From Roseibium sediminis (lineage in GTDB: Bacteria; Pseudomonadota; Alphaproteobacteria; Rhizobiales; Stappiaceae): 64,000 bases of DNA. The translations under genes and the position numbers were made by a program. Below, one piece after another: positions 8,926 through 18,975 of this stretch (positions within the stretch are counted from its first letter, which is position 1; each line of letters starts with the position of its first letter). Below the pieces are notes generated by a model. It saw only the letters and a program-made list of their open reading frames with translations, was not told the origin of the DNA and made no database searches. The stretch covers positions 124,001 to 188,000 of the forward strand of contig NZ_VXDB01000007.1 in the NCBI RefSeq assembly GCF_008711325.1, read 5' to 3'.

Positions 8926-9222
8926 ATGGCACGCCGTTGCGAACTCTCCGGCAAAGACGTGATGACGGGCAATAACGTTTCTCACGCAAACAACAAGACC
9001 CGCCGCCGGTTCCTTCCGAACCTGTGCAACGTTTCTCTTCTGAGCGACACACTTGGCGAATCCGTCAAGCTGCGCATCAGCGCCCATGCGCTGCGCTCCG
9101 TTGAGCACCGTGGCGGTCTCGACAACTATCTCTTGAAGGCTTCCGACACTGACCTGTCCGACAAGGCACGTCAGATCAAGGTTGCCATCAAGCGCAAGCA
9201 GGCGGAAGCCGCTGCTGCTTAA
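8926..9222 (+). CDS. rpmB: 50S ribosomal protein L28
   Basis: 98 residues, the normal length for alphaproteobacterial L28. It begins [20 protein letters not shown], followed by the basic stretch [12 protein letters not shown] and [20 protein letters not shown], all typical for bL28. ATG 8926 follows AAGGTG at 8916-8921. yhhQ starts 18 bases after the stop and is probably co-transcribed. Confidence 0.98.
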   Translation: MARRCELSGKDVMTGNNVSHANNKTRRRFLPNLCNVSLLSDTLGESVKLRISAHALRSVEHRGGLDNYLLKASDTDLSDKARQIKVAIKRKQAEAAAA

Positions 9223-9240
9223 CCCCAAAAGGGTCAAGGC

Positions 9241-9900
9241 ATGACAGATACCCGGAGTTTCTCCGTGGCCAACTTCGCCATCGCGATCACCGCGATGGCG
9301 ATTGTCGTTGTGGCCTCGAATTTTCTGGTACAGTTCCCCGTTCAGGGCACGCTCGGCAGCATCAATCTTGCCGATCTTCTGACCTGGGGCGCCTTCACCT
9401 ATCCGGCTGCCTTTCTGGTGACCGATCTCACCAACCGGCGTTTCGGCCCACAGGCTGCACGCAGCGTCGTGCTGATCGGTTTTGCCATTGCCGTTGGCTT
9501 GTCCATCTGGCTGGCAACGCCACGCATCGCGATTGCCTCCGGCACAGCCTTTCTTGTCGCCCAGCTTCTGGACGTGACAATTTTTGACCGGCTTCGCCGT
9601 GCGAGCTGGTGGAAGGCCCCTTTCGTCTCCTCCATGATCGGTTCAGTGGTCGACACGCTGCTGTTTTTCGGCATCGCCTTTGCCGCGCGATTTGCCTTTA
9701 TCGACAGCACATTTGGTCTGGAAGACAGCTCGCTTGCCTTTCCGGTCCCGTTCCTGAGCGTCGGATCCGACGTCCCTCTTTGGGTTTCTCTGGCGGCTGG
9801 CGACTTTATCGTGAAAGTGCTGGTGGCTATTGCCATGCTCGCGCCCTATCGCGTGATCCTCAGCCTCTTCCGGGCAACCCCAAACGGCACAACAGCCTGA
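9241..9900 (+). CDS. yhhQ: queuosine precursor transporter (VUT/ECF-like family)
   Basis: 219 residues, polytopic with about six hydrophobic segments. NLADLLTWGAFTYPAAFLVTDLTNRRFG near residues 40-67 is the signature of the YhhQ/COG1738 family, which imports 7-cyano-7-deazaguanine (preQ0) or preQ1 across the inner membrane for tRNA queuosine modification. It follows rpmB by 18 bases, so it should share its promoter. The queCDEF operon for de novo preQ1 lies at 59088-61351, so this organism appears able both to make and to import the precursor. A terminator follows at 9930-9962. Confidence 0.88.
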   Translation: MTDTRSFSVANFAIAITAMAIVVVASNFLVQFPVQGTLGSINLADLLTWGAFTYPAAFLVTDLTNRRFGPQAARSVVLIGFAIAVGLSIWLATPRIAIASGTAFLVAQLLDVTIFDRLRRASWWKAPFVSSMIGSVVDTLLFFGIAFAARFAFIDSTFGLEDSSLAFPVPFLSVGSDVPLWVSLAAGDFIVKVLVAIAMLAPYRVILSLFRATPNGTTA

Positions 9901-9929
9901 AGCGAACCGCGCAATTTGCCAGAATTCAG

Positions 9930-9962
9930 AAGGCATCCGGGGTAAACCGGGTGCCTTTTTTC
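9930..9962. terminator. terminator between convergent yhhQ and the LysE gene
   Basis: AAGGCATCCGG / CCGGGTGCCTT stem (one G-T pair) with a GTAAA-type loop, followed by TTTTTTCTT. The T-run is on the plus strand, so it mainly serves rpmB-yhhQ. Confidence 0.8.
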
Positions 9963-10592
9963 TTATCCTAGCCGCGTTGTCAGGATCTTGAGACCTGCTA
10001 TCCCAAAAGCCAGCGAGAAAGCCGCGTTGAATGCGCGGTACATACGCTGATAGCCCTTGACCATGGCCGGATTGGAGAAGAGCAGGGAATAGCCGATATT
10101 CACGGCAAGGCTCTGGATCCAGAGCGCGATAATCAGGATCGCCAGCTCCCGGATCGGCGTATGGGCCGGAACACCGATCGAATAAAGCGAACCGAAAAAG
10201 AAGATTGCCTTGGGGTTCGTCATGTGCAGCAGGAAACCGCTGCGATAGGCGCGAAACGCATCCCCCTTCACCGGGGCAACCTTTGCCGCAGGTCCTGAAG
10301 ACGCCATTGCCGCGCGGGCGGATTTATAGGCGAGATAGATCAGATAGAGCGCACCGAGATACTTGATCCCCTCGAGCATCCACGCATTGGCCAGCATCAG
10401 CGCGCCCAACCCCATGGCCGCGGAGACAGACCAGACGAGCGATCCGGTCGACACACCCATGGCAAGGGCGAAGCCGTTCTTTCGTCCCGCGGTCATGGAC
10501 GTGCTCGCGATGGCGAGAGTGGCCGGGCCGGGGCTGGCAACGGCGATCAGGGCCGCGGCCATGATCAGGGGCAGATTGATCGTCTCAAGCAT
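9963..10592 (-). CDS. LysE/RhtB family amino-acid exporter
   Basis: 209 residues with about six membrane segments. The N-terminal ALIAVASPGPATLAIAS and GRKNGFALAMGVSTGS match the LysE/RhtB signature (SPGPxxL, GxxxGxxxGxxxG). The family exports amino acids or their analogues through the inner membrane; the substrate cannot be told from sequence. ATG 10592 was chosen because GGAGGG lies about 10 bases upstream; ATG 10616 lacks a site. It is the last gene of the cobS-cobT-phytase-like run, with a 30-bp gap. Confidence 0.83.
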   Translation of the reverse strand: MLETINLPLIMAAALIAVASPGPATLAIASTSMTAGRKNGFALAMGVSTGSLVWSVSAAMGLGALMLANAWMLEGIKYLGALYLIYLAYKSARAAMASSGPAAKVAPVKGDAFRAYRSGFLLHMTNPKAIFFFGSLYSIGVPAHTPIRELAILIIALWIQSLAVNIGYSLLFSNPAMVKGYQRMYRAFNAAFSLAFGIAGLKILTTRLG

Positions 10593-10622
10593 CTTTTGTG
10601 AACCCTCCCCGTCCACACAGTG

Positions 10623-11657
10623 TTAGCCTGCTGCCGCTCCCAGTTTGAAGCGCAACAACAGCGTTCGCTGCAGGATGGAGCGATTGTTGTCGGACAAAAG
10701 CGTCAGGATCGTGTCTCCAGCTGCCGTTTGATGAACCGCAATCGCTTCCATGTTGTCGATCTGGAATGTGTATCCCGCCTCCAGAAGTATCTCGCCGACG
10801 AGACGCGCGCCGGGGCGGATTTCGCTCTGGTCAAACCGGCGAAGCCGCATCCCCACAAGATCACGCAGGTTGAACCGCCGTTCCAGAAGCAGAAAATCGC
10901 CATTCGGCAGGAACACCGCATCAGTCGCGTCATAGCGATCTGATCGGGCGATCGTAAAAGTTCCATCCTTGCCGCCGCCGATCAAAAACCCCGGCAGATC
11001 ATGGCTTTCGCTCTTTCCGCGTTCGCCTACCGCAACAATCACTCCGTCGAGGGAAGACCCTTTCGGGCCAATTGCGATCGCTTCCAGTCCCTTGGAGCCC
11101 CGGAGTTCCTTCACGCCTTGCGGAACCTTTACTTCCTTCAGCATGCGCTCATTGCCCGTCGGCAAGGGCCACGGGAACCGGTAGATCGTGTTGGCCCGCT
11201 CGGCGGAGACCAGCAGCGTATCGCCATCAAGCGACAGCCCTTCCGTGTCATGCCCCCAGATCCGGCGAAGGGTTTCGCCGTTCTTGCGCCGCATGGGTGC
11301 ATAGCGCACGTTGCCGAGCGCCAGCGGCGTACCGTCGGCCTCCTGATCGACATCCGCACTTACCCAGTGCCCATTGTCGGTCACAGCAAGGATTTGCGTC
11401 CCCTCTCCCACCGACAACACACCAGACAAGCCGCCAATCTCCCGATTGGACGTCAGGACTTCCAGACCACCCAGAAAGGTCAGCCGACCAAACACGTTGT
11501 CGGTGCGGCTAATCTCGAATTCGCGGATCGGCTTCGTCTTGATCGTGACCGTCTCTCCCGCCGACAAGAGGTCCATGGCCGAGACAGGGCTACCCAAAAG
11601 AAATGCTGCCGTGAAGACCACGGCAGCATTCAAAAGACGTTGGAAGCGGATCTGCAC
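10623..11657 (-). CDS. exported phytase-like (esterase-like) beta-propeller protein
   Basis: 344 residues. Signal peptide at the N-terminus (RLLNAAVVFTAAFLLGSPVSA). The mature part fits the phytase-like family (PF13449), with GGLSGVLSVGEGTQILAVTDNGHW near residues 75-98, GHDTEGLSLDG near 135 and DNMEAIAVHQ near 302. The family is annotated as having esterase-like activity, but the function in these organisms is not established. The GTG start at 11657 lies 2 bases after the cobT stop, so the two genes are translationally close. Confidence 0.75.
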   Translation of the reverse strand: MQIRFQRLLNAAVVFTAAFLLGSPVSAMDLLSAGETVTIKTKPIREFEISRTDNVFGRLTFLGGLEVLTSNREIGGLSGVLSVGEGTQILAVTDNGHWVSADVDQEADGTPLALGNVRYAPMRRKNGETLRRIWGHDTEGLSLDGDTLLVSAERANTIYRFPWPLPTGNERMLKEVKVPQGVKELRGSKGLEAIAIGPKGSSLDGVIVAVGERGKSESHDLPGFLIGGGKDGTFTIARSDRYDATDAVFLPNGDFLLLERRFNLRDLVGMRLRRFDQSEIRPGARLVGEILLEAGYTFQIDNMEAIAVHQTAAGDTILTLLSDNNRSILQRTLLLRFKLGAAAG

Positions 11658-11659
11658 GA

Positions 11660-13573
11660 CTAACGGCCTTTGCCAGCCCGCCGCCGACCGCGTCGCGATT
11701 CGGCCTGCTGTGCCTGATCGTCAAAAAGATTCGCCAGCTGGTCAGTCATGGCACCAGCCAGCTCTTCTGCATCGACGATTGTCACGGCACGGCGGTAGTA
11801 CCGCGTGACGTCATGCCCAATCCCGATGGCAATAAGCTCAACCGGCGACCGGGATTCGATCTCCTCGATCACGTAGCGCAGATGACGCTCCAGATAATTG
11901 CCCGGATTGACCGACAACGTGCAGTCATCCACCGGCGCGCCATCGGAGATCATCATCAGGATGCGGCGCTGCTCAGACCGCGCAAGCAAGCGCTCGTGCG
12001 CCCATGTCAGCGCCTCGCCGTCGATGTTCTCCTTGAGGAGCCCTTCGCGCATCATAAGGCCAAGATTGCGGCGAGCCCGTCGCCACGGCGCATCCGCCGA
12101 CTTGTAGATGATGTGGCGCAGGTCGTTGAGGCGCCCCGGAGACGGCGGTTTACCGGCACCGATCCACGCTTCGCGCGACTGACCGCCTTTCCAGGCCTTG
12201 GTCGTAAAGCCGAGAATTTCCACCTTCACGCCGCACCGCTCCAGCGTGCGGGCCAAAATGTCGGCGCATGTGGCCGCCACCGTGATGGGCCGACCACGCA
12301 TGGAACCAGAATTGTCGAGAAGCAGCGTCACCACAGTATCGCGGAAATTCGTGTCGCTCTCCTGCTTGAAGGCAAGCGGGCTCATCGGGTCTGTCACCGC
12401 ACGCGTCAAACGTGCCGTGTCCAACAACCCTTCTTCCAGATCAAAATTCCAGGACCGGTTCTGCTGCGCCATCAACTTGCGCTGCAAGCGGTTAGCAAGT
12501 CTGCCAACAGCGCCTTGCAGATGGGTCAACTGCTTGTCGAGGAACCCACGCAAGCGGTCCAGTTCCGCCGTGTCGCACAGATCTTCAGCACGAATGGTCT
12601 CGTCAAACTGCTCGGTGAAGACCTTGTAGTCGGAGAGCGGCGGCTTGTTGGAGAACGGAAGTTCCTGACGTTCGCTCTCGCCCGGCTCTTCGGCCGCGTC
12701 GGCCATATCCTCTTCGGCAAGGTTGTCCATGTCCGCGTCAGACGCTTCCGTTTCACCGGAATCCTGCTCTTCGCCGGACATTTCCATTTCCTGAGGAGAG
12801 GCCTCCTGATCACCGGAGTCTTCGTCCTCCTCGCCGCCAGATTCCGCTTCCTCGTTGTTGCCCTGATCCTCGTTCTGCTCCGGATCGTTTTCCTGATCCT
12901 CGCCGCCCAGCTCGTCGGCCATGTCGAGCGATTTCAGAACCTCCCGGAAGCTCTGCGCAAACGTGTCCTGGTTGTCGACAGTCTCGATCAGGCCGTCCAG
13001 CTCAGCACCGGCCTTCTGCTCGATCCAGTCGCGCCACATGTCGACCAGCTTGGCCGCAGCCTGCGGAGGCGGTGCGCCGGTCAACCGTTCGCGAACAAGC
13101 AAAGACAACGCATCCTGCAGCGGCGCCTCTTCGCGGCTCGAAATATCCGGCGAAGCAGACTTCAGATAGCGATCTTCCAGCATGGCAGACAGGTTGGAGG
13201 CAACGCCTTCCATCCTCCGCGCGCCAACAGCTTCGCAACGGGCCTGTTCAACCGCCTCGAAAATGGCTCTGGCATCAGGTCCCACCGGCATGTGCCGGGC
13301 ATGAACCTTGGCATCATGGCAGGCCAGCTTCAGCGCCATGGAATCGGACAACCCGCGCGTGATCGCAATCTCCCGCGCATTCACCTTGCGCGAGGGATCG
13401 GGAAGCCGGGCGGTCTTGCCCGAAATCCCCGGCCGATCTCCCGAGAAGACGACTTCCAGCTCCGGATCGCCGGAAATCGCGCGCATGCACCCGGCCACCG
13501 ACTGCTTGAACGGTTCGGGATCAGGTGCAGGCTTGTTTCCTGGGACGGAGTTGCTTCCGGGCCGTGGTGCCAT
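11660..13573 (-). CDS. cobT: aerobic cobaltochelatase subunit CobT
   Basis: 637 residues, the usual CobT size. An acidic, Glu/Asp-rich linker spans roughly residues 210-325. It is followed by a von Willebrand A domain with the MIDAS motif [13 protein letters not shown] near residue 416 and ISDGAPVDD near 545. CobT, CobS and CobN form the ATP-dependent enzyme that inserts cobalt into hydrogenobyrinic acid a,c-diamide in the aerobic B12 route. It starts 8 bases after the cobS stop with an AGGA site. cobN is not in the window. Confidence 0.96.
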   Translation of the reverse strand: MAPRPGSNSVPGNKPAPDPEPFKQSVAGCMRAISGDPELEVVFSGDRPGISGKTARLPDPSRKVNAREIAITRGLSDSMALKLACHDAKVHARHMPVGPDARAIFEAVEQARCEAVGARRMEGVASNLSAMLEDRYLKSASPDISSREEAPLQDALSLLVRERLTGAPPPQAAAKLVDMWRDWIEQKAGAELDGLIETVDNQDTFAQSFREVLKSLDMADELGGEDQENDPEQNEDQGNNEEAESGGEEDEDSGDQEASPQEMEMSGEEQDSGETEASDADMDNLAEEDMADAAEEPGESERQELPFSNKPPLSDYKVFTEQFDETIRAEDLCDTAELDRLRGFLDKQLTHLQGAVGRLANRLQRKLMAQQNRSWNFDLEEGLLDTARLTRAVTDPMSPLAFKQESDTNFRDTVVTLLLDNSGSMRGRPITVAATCADILARTLERCGVKVEILGFTTKAWKGGQSREAWIGAGKPPSPGRLNDLRHIIYKSADAPWRRARRNLGLMMREGLLKENIDGEALTWAHERLLARSEQRRILMMISDGAPVDDCTLSVNPGNYLERHLRYVIEEIESRSPVELIAIGIGHDVTRYYRRAVTIVDAEELAGAMTDQLANLFDDQAQQAESRRGRRRAGKGR

Positions 13574-13580
13574 CTTGTCC

Positions 13581-14567
13581 TCAGCTCATGACGACGTTGA
13601 CTGCGGATTCCGGCAATTCCTCGCCGAAGCAGCGCTGATAGAACTCGGCGACCAGCGCCTGTTCCATGTCGTCACACTTGTTCAGGAAGGTCACACGGAA
13701 GGCAAACCCCACATCGGCAAAGATGTTCGCGTTTTCCGCCCAGGTGATGACCGTACGCGGGCTCATGACCGTCGAGAGATCGCCGGCGATGAAGGCATTA
13801 CGGGTCATGTCCGCCAAGCGAACCATCTTGGAGACGATGCTGCGGCCCGCCTCGTTCTGGTAGTGCTTGGCCTTGGACAGGACGATGTCGACTTCATTGT
13901 CATGCGGCAGGTAGTTCAGCGTGGTGACGATCGACCAGCGGTCCATCTGCGCCTGGTTGATCTGCTGCGTGCCATGGTAGAGGCCGGACGTGTCGCCGAG
14001 ACCAACCGTGTTTGCCGTTGCAAACAGGCGGAAGGCCGCATGCGGGCGGATAACGCGGCTCTGGTCGAGCAGCGTCAAACGGCCGGAGGATTCCAGAATG
14101 CGCTGGATCACGAACATCACGTCCGGGCGACCTGCGTCATATTCGTCGAAGACGAGCGCAACATTGTGCTGGTAGGCCCAGGGCAGAATGCCATCGCGGA
14201 ACTCGGTGATCTGCAAACCGTCCTTGATGACAATCGCGTCCTTGCCGACAAGATCGATACGCGAGATGTGGCTGTCGAGGTTGACTCGGATACACGGCCA
14301 GTTCAGGCGCGAGGCGACCTGCTCGATATGGGTCGACTTGCCGGTGCCGTGATAGCCGGTGACCATCACGCGGCGGTTGTGCGCAAAGCCTGCGAGAATG
14401 GCCAGCGTGGTTGCGCGGTCGAACAGGTAGTCTTCGTCACGTTCCGGCACATGCTCGGACGGGGTCGAAAATGCCGGGACCTTCAAATCGGACTTGAAGC
14501 CAAACACCTCTTCAACGGAAATCTCGGTATCGGGCAAGCTCATGGCCACGGTCGTCGTTTCAGTCAT
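13581..14567 (-). CDS. cobS: aerobic cobaltochelatase subunit CobS (AAA+ ATPase)
   Basis: 328 residues. The Walker A motif is [15 protein letters not shown] near residue 92, Walker B is ALVFDEYD near 137, and [16 protein letters not shown] at the N-terminus is characteristic of CobS. It forms the AAA+ ring that pairs with CobT, a MoxR/VWA-type arrangement, to drive cobalt insertion by CobN. GGAGG lies 4 bases before the ATG at 14567. It heads the run cobS-cobT-phytase-like-lysE. Confidence 0.96.
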   Translation of the reverse strand: MTETTTVAMSLPDTEISVEEVFGFKSDLKVPAFSTPSEHVPERDEDYLFDRATTLAILAGFAHNRRVMVTGYHGTGKSTHIEQVASRLNWPCIRVNLDSHISRIDLVGKDAIVIKDGLQITEFRDGILPWAYQHNVALVFDEYDAGRPDVMFVIQRILESSGRLTLLDQSRVIRPHAAFRLFATANTVGLGDTSGLYHGTQQINQAQMDRWSIVTTLNYLPHDNEVDIVLSKAKHYQNEAGRSIVSKMVRLADMTRNAFIAGDLSTVMSPRTVITWAENANIFADVGFAFRVTFLNKCDDMEQALVAEFYQRCFGEELPESAVNVVMS

Positions 14568-14636
14568 CGGTCCTCCGCTGCCCCGGTTCGGCCCGGGTGG
14601 GGTATTTTTGAGAAAAGGACTACAGGAAATGCAGGC

Positions 14637-15227
14637 CTAACAGAATCCGGACTTTTTCAAAACCTGATAGGCCTGAATGATCTCCCGCAAGCGGTCTTCG
14701 CAGGAGCGGTCACCGCCATTGGCATCCGGGTGGTTGAGTTTCACTAGTTCCTTATAGCGCGCTTTGATTTCGTCGCCACGTGCTGTCTGCGGCAGATTGA
14801 GCACATCAAGCGACCGTTTTTCAAGCGCTAGTAACTTTCTTTGTCGCGGCCTGCGCGCTTCTGACGCCCGGCGGCTGGCATTCGAGCGCATGTTTTCACG
14901 CGGATCATAGCCGTCAGGACCATCGGCAGCCTGTTTGTTGACGCCCATTTTCCAAGTCGGACGGTGGCCTGTCAGGCTGTCCTTCTGGTAGGTGCGCACA
15001 TCATCGTCATGCATGCCGGAAAAATAATTGTAGGACTTGTTGTATTCGCGCACATGGTCGACGCAGAAATGAAAATACTGGCCTTCCATGTCCCGCCCCT
15101 TGGGGGCCTTGTGCGTACCGGGCCGCTGGCAGCCCGAATGCTCGCACACGGGATGGCGGCCTTGCTCAACCCGGTCCTTGTCCGGCTTCACCCGGATGCT
15201 ATCGAAGATTTTTGAATCCAGTTTCAT
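14637..15227 (-). CDS. DnaJ-domain protein of the cobS neighbourhood
   Basis: 196 residues. The J domain is at the C-terminus (about residues 135-190): SLDVLNLPQTARGDEIKARYKELVKLNHPDANGGD, with the HPD motif that stimulates DnaK. The N-terminal part has a conserved Cys-rich piece CEHSGCQRPGTHKAPKGR and FHFCVDHVREYNKSYNYF, which could bind zinc. No G/F-rich or DnaJ zinc-finger domain is present, so it is a specialised co-chaperone rather than DnaJ itself. Start at ATG 15227. It is divergent from bolA and upstream of cobS on the same strand. Confidence 0.82.
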   Translation of the reverse strand: MKLDSKIFDSIRVKPDKDRVEQGRHPVCEHSGCQRPGTHKAPKGRDMEGQYFHFCVDHVREYNKSYNYFSGMHDDDVRTYQKDSLTGHRPTWKMGVNKQAADGPDGYDPRENMRSNASRRASEARRPRQRKLLALEKRSLDVLNLPQTARGDEIKARYKELVKLNHPDANGGDRSCEDRLREIIQAYQVLKKSGFC

Positions 15228-15413
15228 TGGCGTGATTATGGTGAGATGCGCCTTTGGGAACAAGCCGCGTTTATTGGCAATTTGCTGTTCTTCCGCGCAA
15301 ATTTTTGCTGACGGTTGCAAGCGACAGCTGGCATGCAATCCTCAGACGGCAGCGGGCAGCATTCTATGCAAGCCGATCTTGACGGACGACGCAGGCGGGA
15401 CCACAACACTCTC

Positions 15414-15710
15414 ATGAGCATCAAACAGACAATCATTTCCAAGCTCACCGGTGCGCTGGCACCGGTTCAGCTCGACGTCATCGACGAATCCGACAAGCAC
15501 AAGGGCCACGGCGGTTGGCGCGAGGGCGGCGAAACGCATTTTCGCGTGCGAATCGTCTCCCCCAGCTTCTCCGGCCAGAACCGGGTTGCGCGCCACCGGG
15601 CCATCAACGAACTTCTGGCTGCCGAACTGGCAGGCGGCGTTCATGCGCTCGCGATCGAGGCCCGGGCTCCCGAAGAACCCGATCCCCGTGCGGCCCGCAT
15701 AGCGGACTGA
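15414..15710 (+). CDS. BolA family protein
   Basis: 98 residues. The class II KH-like BolA fold is visible: IISKLTGALAPVQLDVIDES, HKGHGGWREGGETHFRV (the region of the conserved His used for Fe-S binding with monothiol glutaredoxin), and RVARHRAINELLAAELAGGVHALAIEARAPEE (nucleic-acid binding helix and the final strand). BolA proteins act with GrxD in iron-sulfur trafficking and redox control. ATG 15414 gives the normal N-terminus MSIKQTIISKL. It converges with the corC-like gene. Confidence 0.9.
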   Translation: MSIKQTIISKLTGALAPVQLDVIDESDKHKGHGGWREGGETHFRVRIVSPSFSGQNRVARHRAINELLAAELAGGVHALAIEARAPEEPDPRAARIAD

Positions 15711-15722
15711 TCGACCGGACGT

Positions 15723-17057
15723 TTATTGCGCCACGGCCTGCTTTGGAACGGCAGGCGCAGGAACAACCGGCGTCTTGAGTGCGCCGGATTGCGTCAGCGG
15801 CATGATCCGCAGGCGGGTGACCCTGTTCTTCTCGCGCCGCATGACGGTGAAGCGGAAGCCATGGAACGTGAAGATCTGGCGTTCCTCGGGGATCATCCGC
15901 GCCTCGTGAATCACCAGCCCCGCAATCGTGGTCGCCTCGTCATCGGGTAGGGACCAGTCGGTTGCACGGTTGAGATCGCGGATCGGCACAGAGCCATCGA
16001 CAATCACCGAGCCATCGGCCTGCGGGCGTACGCCTTCCAGTTCCACATCGTGCTCATCGGCAATCTCGCCGACAATCTCCTCCAGAATATCTTCCAGCGT
16101 CACCAGACCCATCACCTCACCATACTCGTCCACGACGAGGGCAAAGTGGGACTTGTGCTTGAGGAACACGTTCAGCTGGTCCTGCAGGGATGTTGTGTCC
16201 GGCACGAAGCGCGCCGGGGTCGCGATCTGAAGAATATCAATGCCATCCGCCTTTCCGCCAGCCCGGTTCAAGGCCCGAAGCAGGTCCTTGGCATGCAGGA
16301 CGCCGACAAAATTGTCGGATTCGCCGCGCCACAGGGGCAGGCGGGTGTAAGGCGAGCTGAGCGCCGCATCGATCAGCTTCTGCGGTTCCTCGTCAGCATT
16401 GAGGGCAACCATGTTGGTCCGGTGCACCATCACGTCGGAAACTTCCAGATCCGCGAGATCCAGAAGACCGCCAAGACGGTCGCGCTCACCCTTTTCAAGG
16501 CCGCCTTCCTTGTGCTGCAGGTCCACGGCACCGCGGAGCTCTTCATGCGCAGAAAGGATGGATGAGCCTTCACCCACTTCAACGCCAAGACCGCGAAGCA
16601 GCAGTTTGACGATGGCTTCGACCCCGATCACGATCGGGCCAAACACCGCCACCACCACCCGCACGATCGGCGAGACGGCCAGCGCGAATTTTTCCGGTGC
16701 AGAGATCGCCCAGGTCTTCGGCATGACTTCTGCAAAAACGAGAACCAGAGCGGTCATGACAAGCGTCGCAATGGCAACACCGGCTTCACCGAACAGCGTC
16801 AGAAACACCGTCGTTGCCAGCGCCGAGGCCAGAATGTTGACCAGGTTGTTGCCAAGCAGCAGGGCACCGATAAGGCGCTCCCGGGACGCGATCAACTCGC
16901 TAACGATCCGCGCCCGCTTGTCTCCGGTCTTTTCAACCTGGTGAATTCGCGCACGCGAAGCAGCCGTCAGCGCTGTTTCCGAGCCCGAGAAAAAGCCCGA
17001 CAGAAACAGCAGAATCAAAACGGCAATGCCTGATAGCCAAAGGGTCGTATCGGTCAT
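15723..17057 (-). CDS. CNNM/CorC-type membrane protein with CBS pair (HlyC/CorC family)
   Basis: 444 residues. The N-terminal DUF21/CNNM transmembrane domain (residues 1-190) starts with SGIAVLILLFLSGFFSGSETALTAASRARIH. A CBS pair follows (VMVHRTNMVALNADEE; VVDEYGEVMGLVTLEDILEEIVGEI), then a CorC_HlyC C-terminal domain. Family members are linked to magnesium or cobalt transport or resistance; older annotations call them hemolysins. Its ATG overlaps the aroB stop in an ATGA at 17054-17057, so it is coupled to aroK-aroB. Confidence 0.88.
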   Translation of the reverse strand: MTDTTLWLSGIAVLILLFLSGFFSGSETALTAASRARIHQVEKTGDKRARIVSELIASRERLIGALLLGNNLVNILASALATTVFLTLFGEAGVAIATLVMTALVLVFAEVMPKTWAISAPEKFALAVSPIVRVVVAVFGPIVIGVEAIVKLLLRGLGVEVGEGSSILSAHEELRGAVDLQHKEGGLEKGERDRLGGLLDLADLEVSDVMVHRTNMVALNADEEPQKLIDAALSSPYTRLPLWRGESDNFVGVLHAKDLLRALNRAGGKADGIDILQIATPARFVPDTTSLQDQLNVFLKHKSHFALVVDEYGEVMGLVTLEDILEEIVGEIADEHDVELEGVRPQADGSVIVDGSVPIRDLNRATDWSLPDDEATTIAGLVIHEARMIPEERQIFTFHGFRFTVMRREKNRVTRLRIMPLTQSGALKTPVVPAPAVPKQAVAQ

Positions 17058-18202
17058 GGTGTCAGTTTCTCATCCAAAAAGGCACGTACTTCCGCCGGAT
17101 CGACGCCCTTCTCGACAAAGGCTTGCCCAATCCCGCGGGTAAGAATGAATGTCAGTTCGCCGCGCGACACTTTCTTGTCCTGCGCAATACTGTCCATCAG
17201 CGTATCGACCGGAGGCAATTGTCCGGGAATGTCCGACAGGCGGGTAGGCAAACCGACTTCCCTTAGATGGTGCGTCGCCCGCTCCACGTCCAGATCCGAA
17301 ATGAGACCCAGACGATTTGAGAACTCGTGCGCCAGCACCATGCCGATGGACACACCCTCGCCATGGACGAGGCGGATGGTTTCAAACTCGACGGCGGCTT
17401 CCAGCGCGTGGCCGAACGTGTGCCCCAGATTGAGTAGCGCCCTGCGGCCGGATTCGCGTTCGTCAGCCGCAACAACATCGGCCTTCGCCTGACAGGAACG
17501 GGCAACGGCCTCGTCCCGCTCCGGTCCGCCGGCAAAGACAGCACGCCAGTTTTTCTCCAGCCATGCAAAGAAAGGCTCGTCCCCCAGAAGCCCGTATTTG
17601 GCAACTTCTGCATATCCGGCCCGGAAGTCGCGATCCGGCAATGTGTCCAGAACAGCGGTGTCGGCCAGAACCCAGACGGGCTGGTAGAACGCGCCGATCA
17701 GGTTCTTGCCGAACCTGGAATTGATTGCGGTCTTGCCGCCAACAGAACTGTCGACCTGCGCCAGAAGTGTTGTCGGGATCTGGATGAAGGTCATGCCCCG
17801 GCGAACAGAGGCGGCCACAAACCCGGAAAGGTCGCCGACAACGCCGCCGCCCAGCGCGATGATGGCATCCCCGCGCTCAAGCCGCGCTTCAAGAATTGCG
17901 TCGCAGACCCGCTCGAACTGCTTGTAGCTCTTGCTGCTTTCCCCACTTGGAATGGCGACCGACGTATAGCCGACACCGGCGGCATCCAGACTGTCCTGCA
18001 AGGCACCCAGATGAAGCCGGGCAACTGCTTCATCGGTCACGATGGCGACGCGCGCCTTCGGAAGCATGGCGGCAATCTGCTGTCCGGCACCGGCGAGCAG
18101 GCCGCGCCCGATATCGATCTTGTAGCTGCGCTCGCCAAGCTCAACCTGGACCGACTTGTGCTCGGCCATGTTCGCAGCGTCCTGATCAAGAAGGTCAGTC
18201 AT
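17054..18202 (-). CDS. aroB: 3-dehydroquinate synthase
   Basis: 382 residues. NAD-binding and catalytic segments are visible: IALGGGVVGDLSGFVAASVRRG, PTTLLAQVDSSVGGKTAINS, NLGHTFGHALEA and HGEGVSIGMV (zinc-ligand histidines). It converts DAHP to 3-dehydroquinate, step 2 of the shikimate pathway. It starts 23 bases after the aroK stop and overlaps the corC-like gene by 4 bases, forming an aroK-aroB-corC operon that is common in this group. Confidence 0.97.
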   Translation of the reverse strand: MTDLLDQDAANMAEHKSVQVELGERSYKIDIGRGLLAGAGQQIAAMLPKARVAIVTDEAVARLHLGALQDSLDAAGVGYTSVAIPSGESSKSYKQFERVCDAILEARLERGDAIIALGGGVVGDLSGFVAASVRRGMTFIQIPTTLLAQVDSSVGGKTAINSRFGKNLIGAFYQPVWVLADTAVLDTLPDRDFRAGYAEVAKYGLLGDEPFFAWLEKNWRAVFAGGPERDEAVARSCQAKADVVAADERESGRRALLNLGHTFGHALEAAVEFETIRLVHGEGVSIGMVLAHEFSNRLGLISDLDVERATHHLREVGLPTRLSDIPGQLPPVDTLMDSIAQDKKVSRGELTFILTRGIGQAFVEKGVDPAEVRAFLDEKLTP

Positions 18203-18225
18203 GGGTATTCTTCAGTCCTGAAATG

Positions 18226-18840
18226 TCAGCTGGCAGCGCCAGGTGCCAGAAGGTGTTGGCGCAGGGCTTCCATGATGTCGTCAACCACGGTTTCATGCGG
18301 CACTTCCCGCGACAAAACCGTCAGCTCCGCAAGGGCATAAACCGGATGGCGTTTTTCCATCAAGGCCCGCATGGTGCCTTCCGGGTCCGGGTTTTGCAAA
18401 AGCGGCCTCGTAGAGCGGCGGCGCACGCGAGCCATCACCGTGTCAAACTCGGCCTTCAGCCAGATGGACACCCCATGGGCGGCGATTTCGTTCCGGGTCG
18501 CTTCACTCATGAACGCGCCGCCACCGGTTGCCAGAACCTGCGGCCCTTCCTGAAGAAGACGCGCAATCACGCGCTCTTCTCCGCTGCGGAAGTAAGGCTC
18601 GCCATGTTCGGCAAAGATCTCGGTGATGGTCTTATTCGCGGCCCGTTCGATTTCGGAATCCGCATCCAGAAAGTTCAGGCCAAGCCGCTGCGCCAAGCGG
18701 CGGCCAACCGTGGACTTTCCGCAGCCCATGATACCGACCAGAACGATGGTCCGACCGTTCAGGGCCTCGACAATCGCCTTCTCCAATGACACGTCCAGCT
18801 CTTCAGCTTCGTCATTTGCATCGTTGCGTATGTGCTTCAT
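18226..18840 (-). CDS. aroK: shikimate kinase
   Basis: 204 residues. Walker A is GIMGCGKSTVGRRLA near residue 37; the shikimate-binding DADSEIE and the ATGGGAF loop follow; the Arg lid is in RRRSTRPLL. It phosphorylates shikimate at O3 with ATP in the cytoplasm. The N-terminal ~25 residues (MKHIRNDANDEAEELDVSLE) are an acidic extension before the kinase core, as seen in other Rhizobiales. First gene of the aroK-aroB-corC operon. Confidence 0.96.
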   Translation of the reverse strand: MKHIRNDANDEAEELDVSLEKAIVEALNGRTIVLVGIMGCGKSTVGRRLAQRLGLNFLDADSEIERAANKTITEIFAEHGEPYFRSGEERVIARLLQEGPQVLATGGGAFMSEATRNEIAAHGVSIWLKAEFDTVMARVRRRSTRPLLQNPDPEGTMRALMEKRHPVYALAELTVLSREVPHETVVDDIMEALRQHLLAPGAAS

Positions 18841-18975
18841 GCGGCGGTTTTAGCACATTCGCAAAAAAACGCACCGCGAGATGTAGACGAAGGCCCCTTC
18901 TCCCGGCAAAAACTTGCGCACCAACGCGGAACGGGGAAAACTTGCGCTCCGAATCGAACGGGAAACCAGACGACC

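Noticed and set aside
11813-14747. Long plus-strand ORFs opposite cobT and cobS.
   Set aside because: Shadows of CobT and CobS, which show complete MIDAS and Walker motifs.
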